Source: DATBLZ01 sp036555065
Lineage (GTDB): Bacteria > Pseudomonadota > Gammaproteobacteria > Steroidobacterales > Rariloculaceae
NCBI GenBank assembly: GCA_036555065.1
Contig: DATBLZ010000033.1
Coordinates: 1-29,527 of the forward strand
Reading direction: 5' to 3'
DNA: 29,527 nt
Under the pieces are notes generated by a model that was given only the letters and a program-made list of their open reading frames with translations, was not told the origin of the DNA and searched no databases. Made by a program: the position numbers and the translations under genes. Shown here one piece after another: positions 15,665 to 22,716 of the stretch; position 1 is the first letter of the stretch; every line of letters starts with the position of its first letter.

Positions 15665-16881
15665 TGCCGCGCCAGAATCCTCCGATACTCGTTATATTCG
15701 TTCCATAGGGCCGCGCGCAAGAATGGATCCTTCTCTTCCGTCGCAGCCTCGCAAAGTTGGCGGGCCACTTTGTCCGTGTCCTCGCAACCTTCGATCGTCG
15801 CTGGAGGCTCGTCGGCCACATCTGCCGAGCCCGACTGCGCAGCGCCCGCGGCGCCCGTGGCTGCGGTCGCCCCGCCGGCCGAGCCGCCGCCCGGAATACT
15901 GCCGCCGGCATCGTCGCCTGAGGAGCCTGCGGCCTCGCCCGCATTGTCTGCGCCGCCTGCGCCGGGCAAACCGAACACGTCGTTCGTATTACCGGCCGCG
16001 CCCTCGAACGCACGATCGGCCGCGGTGCCCCCCCCGGTGCGAGCGATGGTCTCTTGCTCCTCGCCGAGGATCTGGTCGAACTCTTCGAGCGCGCGCTGGA
16101 ACTCGTCCGCGCCGCCCTGGCCCGCACTGCCCGCTCCACCCGCGCCACCGGCCTGCGTGCCGGCGCCCTCGGGCCAATTGCCGCCGGCGCCGCCGGCGCC
16201 GTCCGCGCCTTGGCCTTGCGCACCGGCGCTCGAACCGTCGCCCTGGCCGCCCGCACTGCCCTGGCTGCCCGCACCCTGCGTGCCCGCGCTCGCCTGGCCT
16301 TGACCGCCGGCGCCACTTTGGCCCTGCTCACCCGGGAAGCCGTCGCTCTGGCCGGGTTGACTCCCACCAATCCCTTCCTGTCCGCCGGGGAAGCCACCTT
16401 GGCTGCCCTGCGAACCGGGGAATCCACTTTGGCTGCCTTGCGAACCGGGGAATCCACCTTGGCTGCCACCTGTCGATGCTTGCCCCGCTGACCCCTGGGA
16501 TCCTTGCGAGCCCTGCGAACCGGCTGAACCTTGAGAACCTTGCGACCCCTGCGAACCTGCCGAACCGGCTGAACCTTGAGAGCCACCCTGTGACCCCTGC
16601 GAGCCGGGGAATCCGCCTCCCGACGGGCCGGATGAGCCGGAAGAACCCGACGAACCCGACGAACCGGATGAGCCCGACGAGCCCGACGACCCGGACGAGC
16701 CCGATGAGCCGGATGAGCCTGACGAGCCCGATGAGCCTGACGATCCCGACGAGCCACCGGAGGGCATGGACGCACCCGACGAGCCGCCTTGAGAGCTGGA
16801 TTGGCTCTGGTTACTCGAGCACGCGATGGATAGCGCGCCGAGTCCGAGCACCGAAATGAGCGCTACACTTTTAATGTTCAT
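15661..16881 (-). CDS. Gly/Ser/Gln-rich collagen-like low-complexity lipoprotein
   Basis: A 406-aa lipoprotein with signal peptide and lipobox SIAC (C21). A Ser-rich start is followed by 14 consecutive GSS triplets, then GSQ/GSA/GFP triplets of collagen-like Gly-X-Y periodicity, then Gly/Ala/Gln-rich sequence to ~250. A short helical segment (EFQRALEEFDQILGEEQETI) follows, and a compact C-terminal region has two Cys (EGCEDTDKVARQLCEAA) and a charged end. ATG 16881 has AGGTG upstream. First gene of the block, beside the divergent DUF4399 gene, so the block promoter should lie in 16882-17064. A run of eight C (16028-16035) lies before the C-terminal domain. The C-terminal part is probably the functional module and the repeats a stalk or spacer. 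Confidence 0.85.
   Translation of the reverse strand: MNIKSVALISVLGLGALSIACSSNQSQSSSQGGSSGASMPSGGSSGSSGSSGSSGSSGSSGSSGSSGSSGSSGSSGSSGSSGSSGPSGGGFPGSQGSQGGSQGSAGSAGSQGSQGSQGSAGSQGSQGSQGSAGQASTGGSQGGFPGSQGSQSGFPGSQGSQGGFPGGQEGIGGSQPGQSDGFPGEQGQSGAGGQGQASAGTQGAGSQGSAGGQGDGSSAGAQGQGADGAGGAGGNWPEGAGTQAGGAGGAGSAGQGGADEFQRALEEFDQILGEEQETIARTGGGTAADRAFEGAAGNTNDVFGLPGAGGADNAGEAAGSSGDDAGGSIPGGGSAGGATAATGAAGAAQSGSADVADEPPATIEGCEDTDKVARQLCEAATEEKDPFLRAALWNEYNEYRRILARQ
16381..16470 (-). repeat. Three 30-bp tandem repeats in the low-complexity lipoprotein gene
   Basis: Three head-to-tail 30-nt units (16381-16410, 16411-16440, 16441-16470) share the core GGGGAA/TCCAC/TTGGCTGCC on the plus strand and encode Gly-Phe-Pro-Gly-Ser-Gln-Gly-type decapeptides on the minus strand. 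The last two units differ at only a few positions. Confidence 0.85.
16630..16755 (-). repeat. Fourteen 9-bp tandem repeats encoding Gly-Ser-Ser
   Basis: Fourteen consecutive 9-nt units (plus-strand consensus SGAYGAGCC, e.g. CGACGAGCC and GGATGAGCC) each encode Gly-Ser-Ser on the minus strand. Synonymous third positions vary between units, so the tract is not a recent perfect expansion. Unit gain or loss would keep the frame. Confidence 0.92.
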
Positions 16882-16975
16882 CTTGCACCTCGCTCGGCTT
16901 CGCGGCTCGTAAGCTGCTCAAGCCTACGTTACTCGTCCGCTGAGCCTGCATGATCGGAATGTTGCATAACGCCCG

Positions 16976-17002
16976 GAACGGCCTTGACGTTGACGGCCGT
17001 TC
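16976..17002. promoter_or_regulatory. 27-bp inverted repeat in the divergent promoter region
   Basis: GAACGGCC (16976-16983) and GGCCGTTC (16995-17002) form a perfect 8-bp inverted repeat around an 11-nt spacer containing TTGAC twice. It lies between the divergent starts of the nine-gene block (16881) and the DUF4399 gene (17065). A TAATAT box follows at 17021-17026 on the plus strand, without a well-spaced -35. The geometry suits a dimeric regulator binding site, but no regulator is identified. Confidence 0.35.
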
Positions 17003-17064
17003 GATCCGAGGAAGCTCTGCTAATATCGCGCGTGAATGGGCTCGCAGCAAAGGGACTATAGTCA

Positions 17065-17520
17065 ATGAGAACAATAACACCGTTCGCCACCCTGGTTCTA
17101 ATGATTCTCTTCGGCCCGGCCTCGGCGCAAGAAGGCGCGGGCGGTGCTGCTTTGCCGCGCACGGCTTCGCCGCCGGGCGCCGAGGTCTACTTCGTCTCGC
17201 CCGCAGACGGCGCGCGCGTGACCTCGCCGGTCACAATCCGCTTTGGGCTGCGCGGCATGGGCATAGCACCCGCCGGCGTGACCGCGGCCAACACCGGCCA
17301 TCATCACTTGCTCATCGACGTCGCAGAGCTGCCCCCGGACAACTTGCCGCTGCCCGCGAACGAGCAAATTCGACATTTCGGGCTCGGGCAAACGGAGACG
17401 ACGCTCGAGCTTCCGCCCGGCGAACATACGCTCCAGCTCGTGCTCGGGGATGCGTTGCATATACCGCACGACCCTCCCGTTCGGTCCGCGAAGATCACGA
17501 TAACCGTCGTAGCTGAATAG
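17065..17520 (+). CDS. Exported DUF4399 protein
   Basis: A 151-aa protein with a signal peptide (FATLVLMILFGPASA then QE). The mature part is one DUF4399 domain: VYFVSPADGARVTSPV, IRFGLRGMGIAPAGV, NTGHHHLLID, IRHFGLGQTET, and the closing LPPGEHTLQLVLGDALHI with PHDPPV. The clustered histidines (HHH and later HxPH) look like a possible metal or ligand site, but the family function is unknown. It is divergent from the nine-gene block and 23 nt upstream of the cysteine-synthase-like gene, so those two may be co-transcribed. A TAATAT box 39 nt upstream is a possible -10. Confidence 0.9.
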   Translation: MRTITPFATLVLMILFGPASAQEGAGGAALPRTASPPGAEVYFVSPADGARVTSPVTIRFGLRGMGIAPAGVTAANTGHHHLLIDVAELPPDNLPLPANEQIRHFGLGQTETTLELPPGEHTLQLVLGDALHIPHDPPVRSAKITITVVAE

Positions 17521-17543
17521 TCCCTGAACGGGCGCCGGGCACG

Positions 17544-18551
17544 ATGGCAGTCTTCGAGGATTTCATCGCCTCTGTCGGCAATACGCCGCTCATCAAGCTC
17601 CGCCAAGCATCGGAGCTCACGGGCTGCACGATCTTAGGCAAAGCCGAGTTCTTGAACCCCGGCGGCTCGGTCAAGGATCGCGCCGCGAAGTACATCGTGC
17701 TCGACGCGGAGAAGCGCGGCGTCATCGAGCGCGGCGGCCTCATCGTCGAAGGCACCGCCGGAAACACAGGGATCGGCCTCGCGCTCGTCGGTAACTCGCG
17801 CGGCTACCGCACGCTGATCTTCATGCCCGAGACGCAGTCGCAAGAGAAGAAGGACGCGTTGCGGCTCTGCGGAGCGGAGCTGCGCACGGTGCCGGCCGTG
17901 CCCTATCGCGATCCGAACAACTACGTGCACATCGCGGCGCGCACGGCCAAGGAGCTCGAGGCCACGGAGCCCCACGGCGTCTTGTACGCAAACCAATGGG
18001 ACAACCATGCGAACCGCGAGGGCCACGTCGCGAGCACGGGCCCCGAGATCTGGGAGCACACGAACGGGCGGATCGACGGCTTCACGTGCGCCGTCGGCAC
18101 GGGTGGCACGCTCGCGGGCGTCGGGGCCTATCTAAAGCAGCGCAATAAGAAAATCGTCGTCGCTGCCGCCGACCCGATGGGCGCCGCAATTTATAGTTGG
18201 GTCAAGACCGGCAAGCTCGAATCGAGCGGCAGCTCCATCAGCGAAGGGATCGGGCAAGGCCGAATCACGGGCAATCTCGAGGGCGCCGTGATCGACGATG
18301 CGTTCCAGATTCCCGACTCCGAGATGGTGCCGATCGTCTACGACCTTCTGCTCAACGAGGGGCTGCTCATGGGCGGCTCGACGGGAATCAACATCGCGGG
18401 CGCGATCCGCCTCGCGCGCGCGCTCGGCCCGGGGAAAACCATCGTCACGGTGCTCTGCGACTCGGGCGCGCGCTACCACTCGAAGCTCTTCAATCCCGAG
18501 TTCATGAAGAGCAAAGGTCTGCCGCCGCCGCCTTGGATCGCGCGCTCCTGA
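17544..18551 (+). CDS. Cysteine synthase family PLP enzyme (O-acetylserine sulfhydrylase-like)
   Basis: Fold-type II PLP enzyme of 335 aa. Near the N-terminus it has VGNTPLIKL, the PLP lysine in NPGGSVKDRAA (K44), and a phosphate/substrate loop EGTAGNTGIG, where classical CysK/CysM have TSGNTG. Later come CAVGTGGTLAGVGAYLK, SEGIGQGRI and a C-terminal VLCDSGARYHSK. It probably makes cysteine from O-acetylserine and sulfide, but the TSGNTG-to-TAGNTG change and the insert DPNNYVHIAARTAKE mark a separate subgroup, so substrate is uncertain and cysK is not assigned. With the PLP enzymes at 22717 and 25509 it is the third sulfur-amino-acid enzyme in the window. Confidence 0.9.
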   Translation: MAVFEDFIASVGNTPLIKLRQASELTGCTILGKAEFLNPGGSVKDRAAKYIVLDAEKRGVIERGGLIVEGTAGNTGIGLALVGNSRGYRTLIFMPETQSQEKKDALRLCGAELRTVPAVPYRDPNNYVHIAARTAKELEATEPHGVLYANQWDNHANREGHVASTGPEIWEHTNGRIDGFTCAVGTGGTLAGVGAYLKQRNKKIVVAAADPMGAAIYSWVKTGKLESSGSSISEGIGQGRITGNLEGAVIDDAFQIPDSEMVPIVYDLLLNEGLLMGGSTGINIAGAIRLARALGPGKTIVTVLCDSGARYHSKLFNPEFMKSKGLPPPPWIARS

Positions 18552-18632
18552 TTTTGTGAAGCGTTCGGTCGAGCGGGCCCGCGCGAAGCGTTAGCTTTTC
18601 TCCGTTCAGCGGCGATTCAGAGGGCGGCAGAC

Positions 18633-19166
18633 ATGCTGGCGGCCATGCACGATCGTTTGTTGGCGGCGGCCGCGGCCGCGATGCTCTTGAACGCTTGCGC
18701 CGGCACGGCACCGCAGCCATCGGGCCGGGCCCGCATCGATACGGCGCCCACGGCCAGCGACACGCGCTCTGCGTCCGCACTACCCGCGCCCGGAAACCAG
18801 GCCGCCCGCCTCGCGATAAGAATGGTCGGCGTCCCCTACCGATACGGCGGCGCCGATCCCAAAGACGGCTTCGATTGCAGCGGGCTCGTCTACTACACGT
18901 ACACGATGAATGGGTACGCCGTTCCGCGGACCGCGCAGGACTTATTCAAGGCGGCGCGCAAAATCTCGCTCGACGACGCGGTTCAGGGCGACCTCGTCTT
19001 CTTCCAAGATCAGGCAAAGCTCTCGCACGTCGGCATCTATTTGGGCGAAGGTATGTTCGTCCACGCACCGTCGAGCGGCGATGCCGTCACAGTGGCAAGC
19101 CTCGAGACGCCGTATTACCAGCGCCACTTAGTTGCCGTCGGGCGTCTCTCGCCGAGTCGACTCTAA
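18633..19166 (+). CDS. NlpC/P60 (C40) lipoprotein peptidase
   Basis: A 177-aa cell-wall hydrolase family protein. A hydrophobic leader ends in a lipobox (LNAC, C22) and a Pro/Ala/Thr spacer follows. The NlpC/P60 papain-like domain (~58-172) has catalytic Cys82 in DGFDCSGLVYY, His132 in LSHVGIYLG and a polar third residue, probably H144 in FVHAPSSG. VPYRYGGADP before the Cys is typical of the family. It would cut peptide stems of peptidoglycan from an outer- or inner-membrane anchor. GAGGG about 8 nt upstream supports ATG 18633. The 3' end overlaps the convergent lipoprotein gene by 39 nt. Confidence 0.92.
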   Translation: MLAAMHDRLLAAAAAAMLLNACAGTAPQPSGRARIDTAPTASDTRSASALPAPGNQAARLAIRMVGVPYRYGGADPKDGFDCSGLVYYTYTMNGYAVPRTAQDLFKAARKISLDDAVQGDLVFFQDQAKLSHVGIYLGEGMFVHAPSSGDAVTVASLETPYYQRHLVAVGRLSPSRL

Positions 19167-19535
19167 TGCATCCGCCGCCGCGCGTGTCGTCTGCTCGCAG
19201 TGCGGCGCGCTTCGGGCCGCGTCGATTTGCCGCTGCCGCGAGAGCTCGTGCCCGGCGCGCCTCTCGGTCGCGATCTCGTTGAGCGACGCGCAAGCGGCGA
19301 TGAGCTCGGTCTCTGCGGTCTCGAGCTCGCTTTCCGTCGCCGAGCCGGCAGCGGATTCGAGCGCGAACGCAAGCTCCGTCGCGACGCGGTTCTGCTCGCG
19401 AAAAACTGTTTCGACATAGGCACGAAACTCGGACGATGGCGCGGTGAGCCGCTCGCCCTCGAGCGTCGTCACGGACACACACGCCGTGCCGAGAACGGGC
19501 ATCGACGCGATGAAGAGTGCTCGGCAGTACACCAT
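19128..19535 (-). CDS. Small lipoprotein, unknown function
   Basis: A 135-aa reading frame with a short leader and a lipobox-like LGTAC (C19), then a mostly helical, Glu/Ala-rich mature part with three further Cys. Third positions are strongly GC-rich, as in neighbouring genes, which supports it being coding. No Shine-Dalgarno is visible before ATG 19535 and no family is recognised. It converges on and overlaps the NlpC/P60 gene and is divergent from squalene-hopene cyclase. Confidence 0.6.
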   Translation of the reverse strand: MVYCRALFIASMPVLGTACVSVTTLEGERLTAPSSEFRAYVETVFREQNRVATELAFALESAAGSATESELETAETELIAACASLNEIATERRAGHELSRQRQIDAARSAPHCEQTTRAAADALESTRRETPDGN

Positions 19536-19612
19536 CGTCGGGAAGGAGACGCGATCGACCGTTCATCATATGCGATAATGTGGCGCCGCATTTCGATACG
19601 AAGCGACTGCGC

Positions 19613-21628
19613 ATGGCCGTCACGGCGATACAAGCAATCGACGACAAGCACGGGCTCGACGCGACGATCACGCGCGCGACCGATTGGCTCGACCGCACGC
19701 AAACCGCGGATGGTTTCTGGGTCGGAATGCTCGAATCGAGCTACAGCATCGAGGCCGAGTGGCTGCTCGCGATGCATTTCTTGGGTTTCGAGCACCCGCG
19801 GAAGCAAGATATCGTCGCGACGCTTCTGAACGCGCAGCGCGCCGACGGCGCGTGGGAAAGCTACTACGCGGCGCCGCAAGGCGATATCAACGCGACGGTC
19901 GAATGTTACGCGGCGCTGCGCTCGGTCGGCATGCCCGCCGACCACGATGTGCTGCGTCGCGCCCGAGAGTGGATCCTTTCACACGGGGGATTACGGGGAA
20001 TTCGCGTCTTCACGCGCTATTGGCTCGCGTTGCTCGGCGAATGGCCGTGGGAACGAACACCGAACCTGCCGCCCGAGTTCATCGCAAACCCGAGGTGGTC
20101 TCCGTTCAACATCTACAACTTCGCGAGCTGGGGGCGGGCGACGTTGTTGCCGCTCGCCGTGCTCTCGGCGCGCCGCGTCGTGCGGCCGCTGCCGGGGGAC
20201 CGCAAGCTCGATGAGCTCTTTCCCGACGGCCGCCAGAAGATGGACTACAAGCTGCCGCGCCGCGACTCACGGTTCTCGCTCAAGCAGCTCTTCTTGCTCG
20301 GCGATCGGCTCCTCCATTGGTACCGAAGCCTAGGACTAGCGCCCGGCCGCGAGCTCGCGATCAAGGCCTGCGTCGAGTGGATCGTCCGCCACCAAGACGC
20401 CGACGGCGCGTGGGGCGGTATCCAACCGCCGTGGATTTACAGCCTCATGGCGCTCAACGTCGAGGGCTACCCGCTGACCCATCCCGTGGTCGCAAAGGGA
20501 CTTGCGGCGCTCGATACGCATTGGTCGTACGAGCGCAACGGCACCCTGCACATCCAGGCAAGCGAATCGCCGGTCTGGGACACGCTGCTAACGCTCGCCG
20601 CGATGCAAGACTGCGGCCGCGAGCTCACGCCGGCCATGCACCGCGCGCTGCAGTGGGTGCTCGACAACGAGATCACGTACCGCGGCGACTGGTCGCGTAA
20701 AAACAAACATGCGCCGGCCGGCGGCTGGGCTTTCGAGCGCGCGAACCTCCATTATCCGGACATCGACGACACAGCCGTCGCGCTGATCGTGCTCGCGCGG
20801 TTACCGACGAGCGTGCGCAGCGAGCCGCGAATTAAAGGCGCAATCGATCGGGCGCTCGCGTGGACTCTCGCGATGCAGTCGAGCAACGGCGGCTGGGCAG
20901 CGTTCGACAAGGACAACGACAAGCTCATCATCACGAAGATTCCGTTCTGCGATTTCGGCGAGGCGCTCGACCCGCCGTCGGCCGACGTCACGGCCCATGT
21001 GCTCGAGGCGCTCGCCGCGCTCGGCTTCGACAGGAACCATGCGGCTGTCGAACGCGCTTATCGTTTCTTGCGTGCGGAGCAAGAGCCGGACGGTAGTTGG
21101 TTCGGCCGCTGGGGCGTCAATTACGTCTACGGGACCGGCGCTGTTCTCCCTGCGCTCGCCGCGCTCGGTGAGGACATGACGCAACCCTACGTTCGCCAGG
21201 CCGCCGATTGGCTCGTCGCGCACCAGAACGAAGACGGCGGTTGGGGTGAGACGTGTGCGTCATACATGGACGACAGCCTGCGCGGAACCGGGCCGAGCAC
21301 GGCCTCGCAAACCGCGTGGGCGCTCATGGCGTTGCTCTCGGTCGCAAGCCCCGACTACGCGACGCCGATACGCCGCGGCGTCGCGTATCTCGCGACGACG
21401 CAACGCAGCGACGGCACATGGGACGAACCGTATTACACGGGCACGGGGTTCCCGGGCTATGGCTTCGGCGCGCGCATCAACTTTCGCGACGAGACGACGC
21501 GCGCGCGCATCGCGCAGGGCACGGAGCTTCAGCGCGGGTTCATGCTCAACTACAACCTCTATCGGCACTATTTCCCGTTGATGGCGCTCGGCCGCGCACG
21601 CAGCTACTGGGCGAGGAGCACAACGTGA
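19613..21628 (+). CDS. shc: Squalene-hopene cyclase
   Basis: Terpene cyclase that folds squalene to hopene/hopanol at the inner membrane, the first committed hopanoid step. It is 671 aa, the normal size. The catalytic acid motif DIDDTA is at 383-388 (the DxDD of class II cyclases), and several QW-type repeats are visible (e.g. QTADGFWVG, QDADGAWGGIQPPW, QSSNGGWAAFDKDN, QEPDGSWFGRWGVNYVYG, QNEDGGWGETCASY, QRSDGTWDEPYYTGTGFPG). The frame is open upstream to a GTG at 19517; ATG 19613 best fits the family N-terminus, with GTG 19580 an alternative. A GATAAT box sits at 19574-19579. Other hopanoid genes (hpnC-H) are not in the window. The stop overlaps the next GTG (GTGA). Confidence 0.96.
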   Translation: MAVTAIQAIDDKHGLDATITRATDWLDRTQTADGFWVGMLESSYSIEAEWLLAMHFLGFEHPRKQDIVATLLNAQRADGAWESYYAAPQGDINATVECYAALRSVGMPADHDVLRRAREWILSHGGLRGIRVFTRYWLALLGEWPWERTPNLPPEFIANPRWSPFNIYNFASWGRATLLPLAVLSARRVVRPLPGDRKLDELFPDGRQKMDYKLPRRDSRFSLKQLFLLGDRLLHWYRSLGLAPGRELAIKACVEWIVRHQDADGAWGGIQPPWIYSLMALNVEGYPLTHPVVAKGLAALDTHWSYERNGTLHIQASESPVWDTLLTLAAMQDCGRELTPAMHRALQWVLDNEITYRGDWSRKNKHAPAGGWAFERANLHYPDIDDTAVALIVLARLPTSVRSEPRIKGAIDRALAWTLAMQSSNGGWAAFDKDNDKLIITKIPFCDFGEALDPPSADVTAHVLEALAALGFDRNHAAVERAYRFLRAEQEPDGSWFGRWGVNYVYGTGAVLPALAALGEDMTQPYVRQAADWLVAHQNEDGGWGETCASYMDDSLRGTGPSTASQTAWALMALLSVASPDYATPIRRGVAYLATTQRSDGTWDEPYYTGTGFPGYGFGARINFRDETTRARIAQGTELQRGFMLNYNLYRHYFPLMALGRARSYWARSTT

Positions 21629-22311
21629 AGGAATCGCGGCTAAAGCCGCTCCCACATTCAGCTCAGCTGCCGCTACTACTTTTGCTCGTGGTGCCGTTCG
21701 CGGCGAGCGCGCAAGCGCCGCGTACTGCGCCGGAGTCGAATCTTGCGCCCGGCGCGGCGGCGTTCGTCGAGCTCTTTAACGGCACTCTCGACAACTTGCG
21801 AGTGGTTTTTACGCAAGACGACAACATCAAGATCGTCGACGGCCTACTGCGCGTCGAAGGCCCGGGCGGCTGGGTCCGCTCGACGAAGCGTTACACCGAT
21901 TTTCGTCTCGAGATCGAGTTCCGCTGGCTCACCGACGACGCCGACAGCGGCGTTTTCTTGCGCGCGACCGGCGACGAAACGTTCGCGCGCGGCTGGCCGG
22001 CGGGCAGTTACCAAGTGCAGCTGCGCAATCCCGCGGGCCCCGGCACGTTGCCGACGATCGGGCATTTGTTCAGGCATCAGATGGACGAGGGACCGCTCCG
22101 CTTCGACGACGCGGGAGCGCGCGCGGCTGCTTTGCCGACGGGCGAGTGGCAGACCCTCGCAATCGAGCTCGTCGGCGAGCGGCTCGCCGTGTGGCTCAAC
22201 GGCACGGGGATCACGCAGGCGCTCGAAGTCAAGAAATCGACGAACTACATCGGGCTGCAGGCGGAGCGCGGCGCGCTCGAGTTTCGGTCGATCAGGATTC
22301 AGGAGCGGTGA
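21625..22311 (+). CDS. Exported DUF1080 protein (3-keto-disaccharide hydrolase-like)
   Basis: A 228-aa protein starting at GTG 21625, with GAGGAG 6 nt upstream. The N-terminus is KESRLKPLPHS, then a hydrophobic signal core (LPLLLLLVVPFAASAQA), then a DUF1080/concanavalin-like jelly roll: FVELFNGTLDNLRVVF, DNIKIVDGLLRVEG, DFRLEIEFRW, DSGVFLRATG, YQVQLRNP and closing GLQAERGALEFRSIRIQ. The family includes 3-keto-disaccharide hydrolases, but many members are uncharacterised. The first codons are a REP palindrome (21632-21656), so the pre-signal sequence is REP-derived. It overlaps the cyclase stop and the next GTG, forming a coupled trio. Confidence 0.88.
   Translation: MKESRLKPLPHSAQLPLLLLLVVPFAASAQAPRTAPESNLAPGAAAFVELFNGTLDNLRVVFTQDDNIKIVDGLLRVEGPGGWVRSTKRYTDFRLEIEFRWLTDDADSGVFLRATGDETFARGWPAGSYQVQLRNPAGPGTLPTIGHLFRHQMDEGPLRFDDAGARAAALPTGEWQTLAIELVGERLAVWLNGTGITQALEVKKSTNYIGLQAERGALEFRSIRIQER
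21632..21656 (-). repeat. REP palindrome inside the DUF1080 signal-peptide codons
   Basis: A 25-nt element with stem GCGGCT-AA-AGCCGC followed by TCCCACA. It is identical over 25 nt to the element at 29407-29431. On the minus strand it reads in the canonical orientation GTGGGAGCGGCTTTAGCCGC. Here it is read through as codons 3-11 of the DUF1080 protein. Confidence 0.88.
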
Positions 22312-22715
22312 GCGCCAAGCGCCGTGCTCGAGGCGGCGCGACGCCGCGGATAAAAGCGAAGCGCGCGCGGCCGGCACTGCCCGAAGCCGCGCTCAAGAAG
22401 CTCCGCGCGATCTGCAAAGATCTGCCCGGCACCGTCGAGACCGTGACCTGGGGTCATCCCACGTTCAAGGCCGGCGGCAAAGCATTCGCCGTGCTCGAGC
22501 CCTACAAAGGGGAATTCGCGATCGCGTTCAAGGCGAGCTTCGCCGATCAGGCCGCGCTCACGATGCAGCCGCGCTTCTACATTACGCCCTACGCCGGCAA
22601 GCACGGTTGGACGTCGCTCAGGCTCGAAGGCAAGCTCGATTGGCGCGAGATCCGTGATCTCGTCGAGCGTGCCTATCGCCTTTCGACACCGAGGCGATTG
22701 CCAGCCGAGAGTTGA
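22308..22715 (+). CDS. MmcQ/YjbR family protein
   Basis: A 135-aa protein starting at a GTG that overlaps the DUF1080 stop (GTGA). A basic N-terminus (SAKRRARGGATPRIKAKRAR) precedes a complete MmcQ/YjbR domain: LPGTVETVTWGHPTFKAGGK, AFAVLEPYKGEFAIAFK, PYAGKHGWTSLRL and a C-terminal LVERAYRLS. Members adopt a CyaY-like fold; DNA binding is annotated for the family but poorly tested. It ends 1 nt before the convergent PLP-enzyme stop. Confidence 0.88.
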   Translation: MSAKRRARGGATPRIKAKRARPALPEAALKKLRAICKDLPGTVETVTWGHPTFKAGGKAFAVLEPYKGEFAIAFKASFADQAALTMQPRFYITPYAGKHGWTSLRLEGKLDWREIRDLVERAYRLSTPRRLPAES

Positions 22716-22716
22716 C

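Noticed and set aside
15564..16859. Long plus-strand frame opposite the Gly/Ser-rich lipoprotein
   Set aside because: Arg/Pro/Ser low complexity produced by the repeats on the other strand; no start context or known domain. The minus-strand frame has a signal peptide and lipobox.
5605..16881. Type VI secretion locus
   Set aside because: Kinase and FHA proteins recall T6SS regulation, but no tube, sheath, baseplate, ClpV or TssJLM gene is present.
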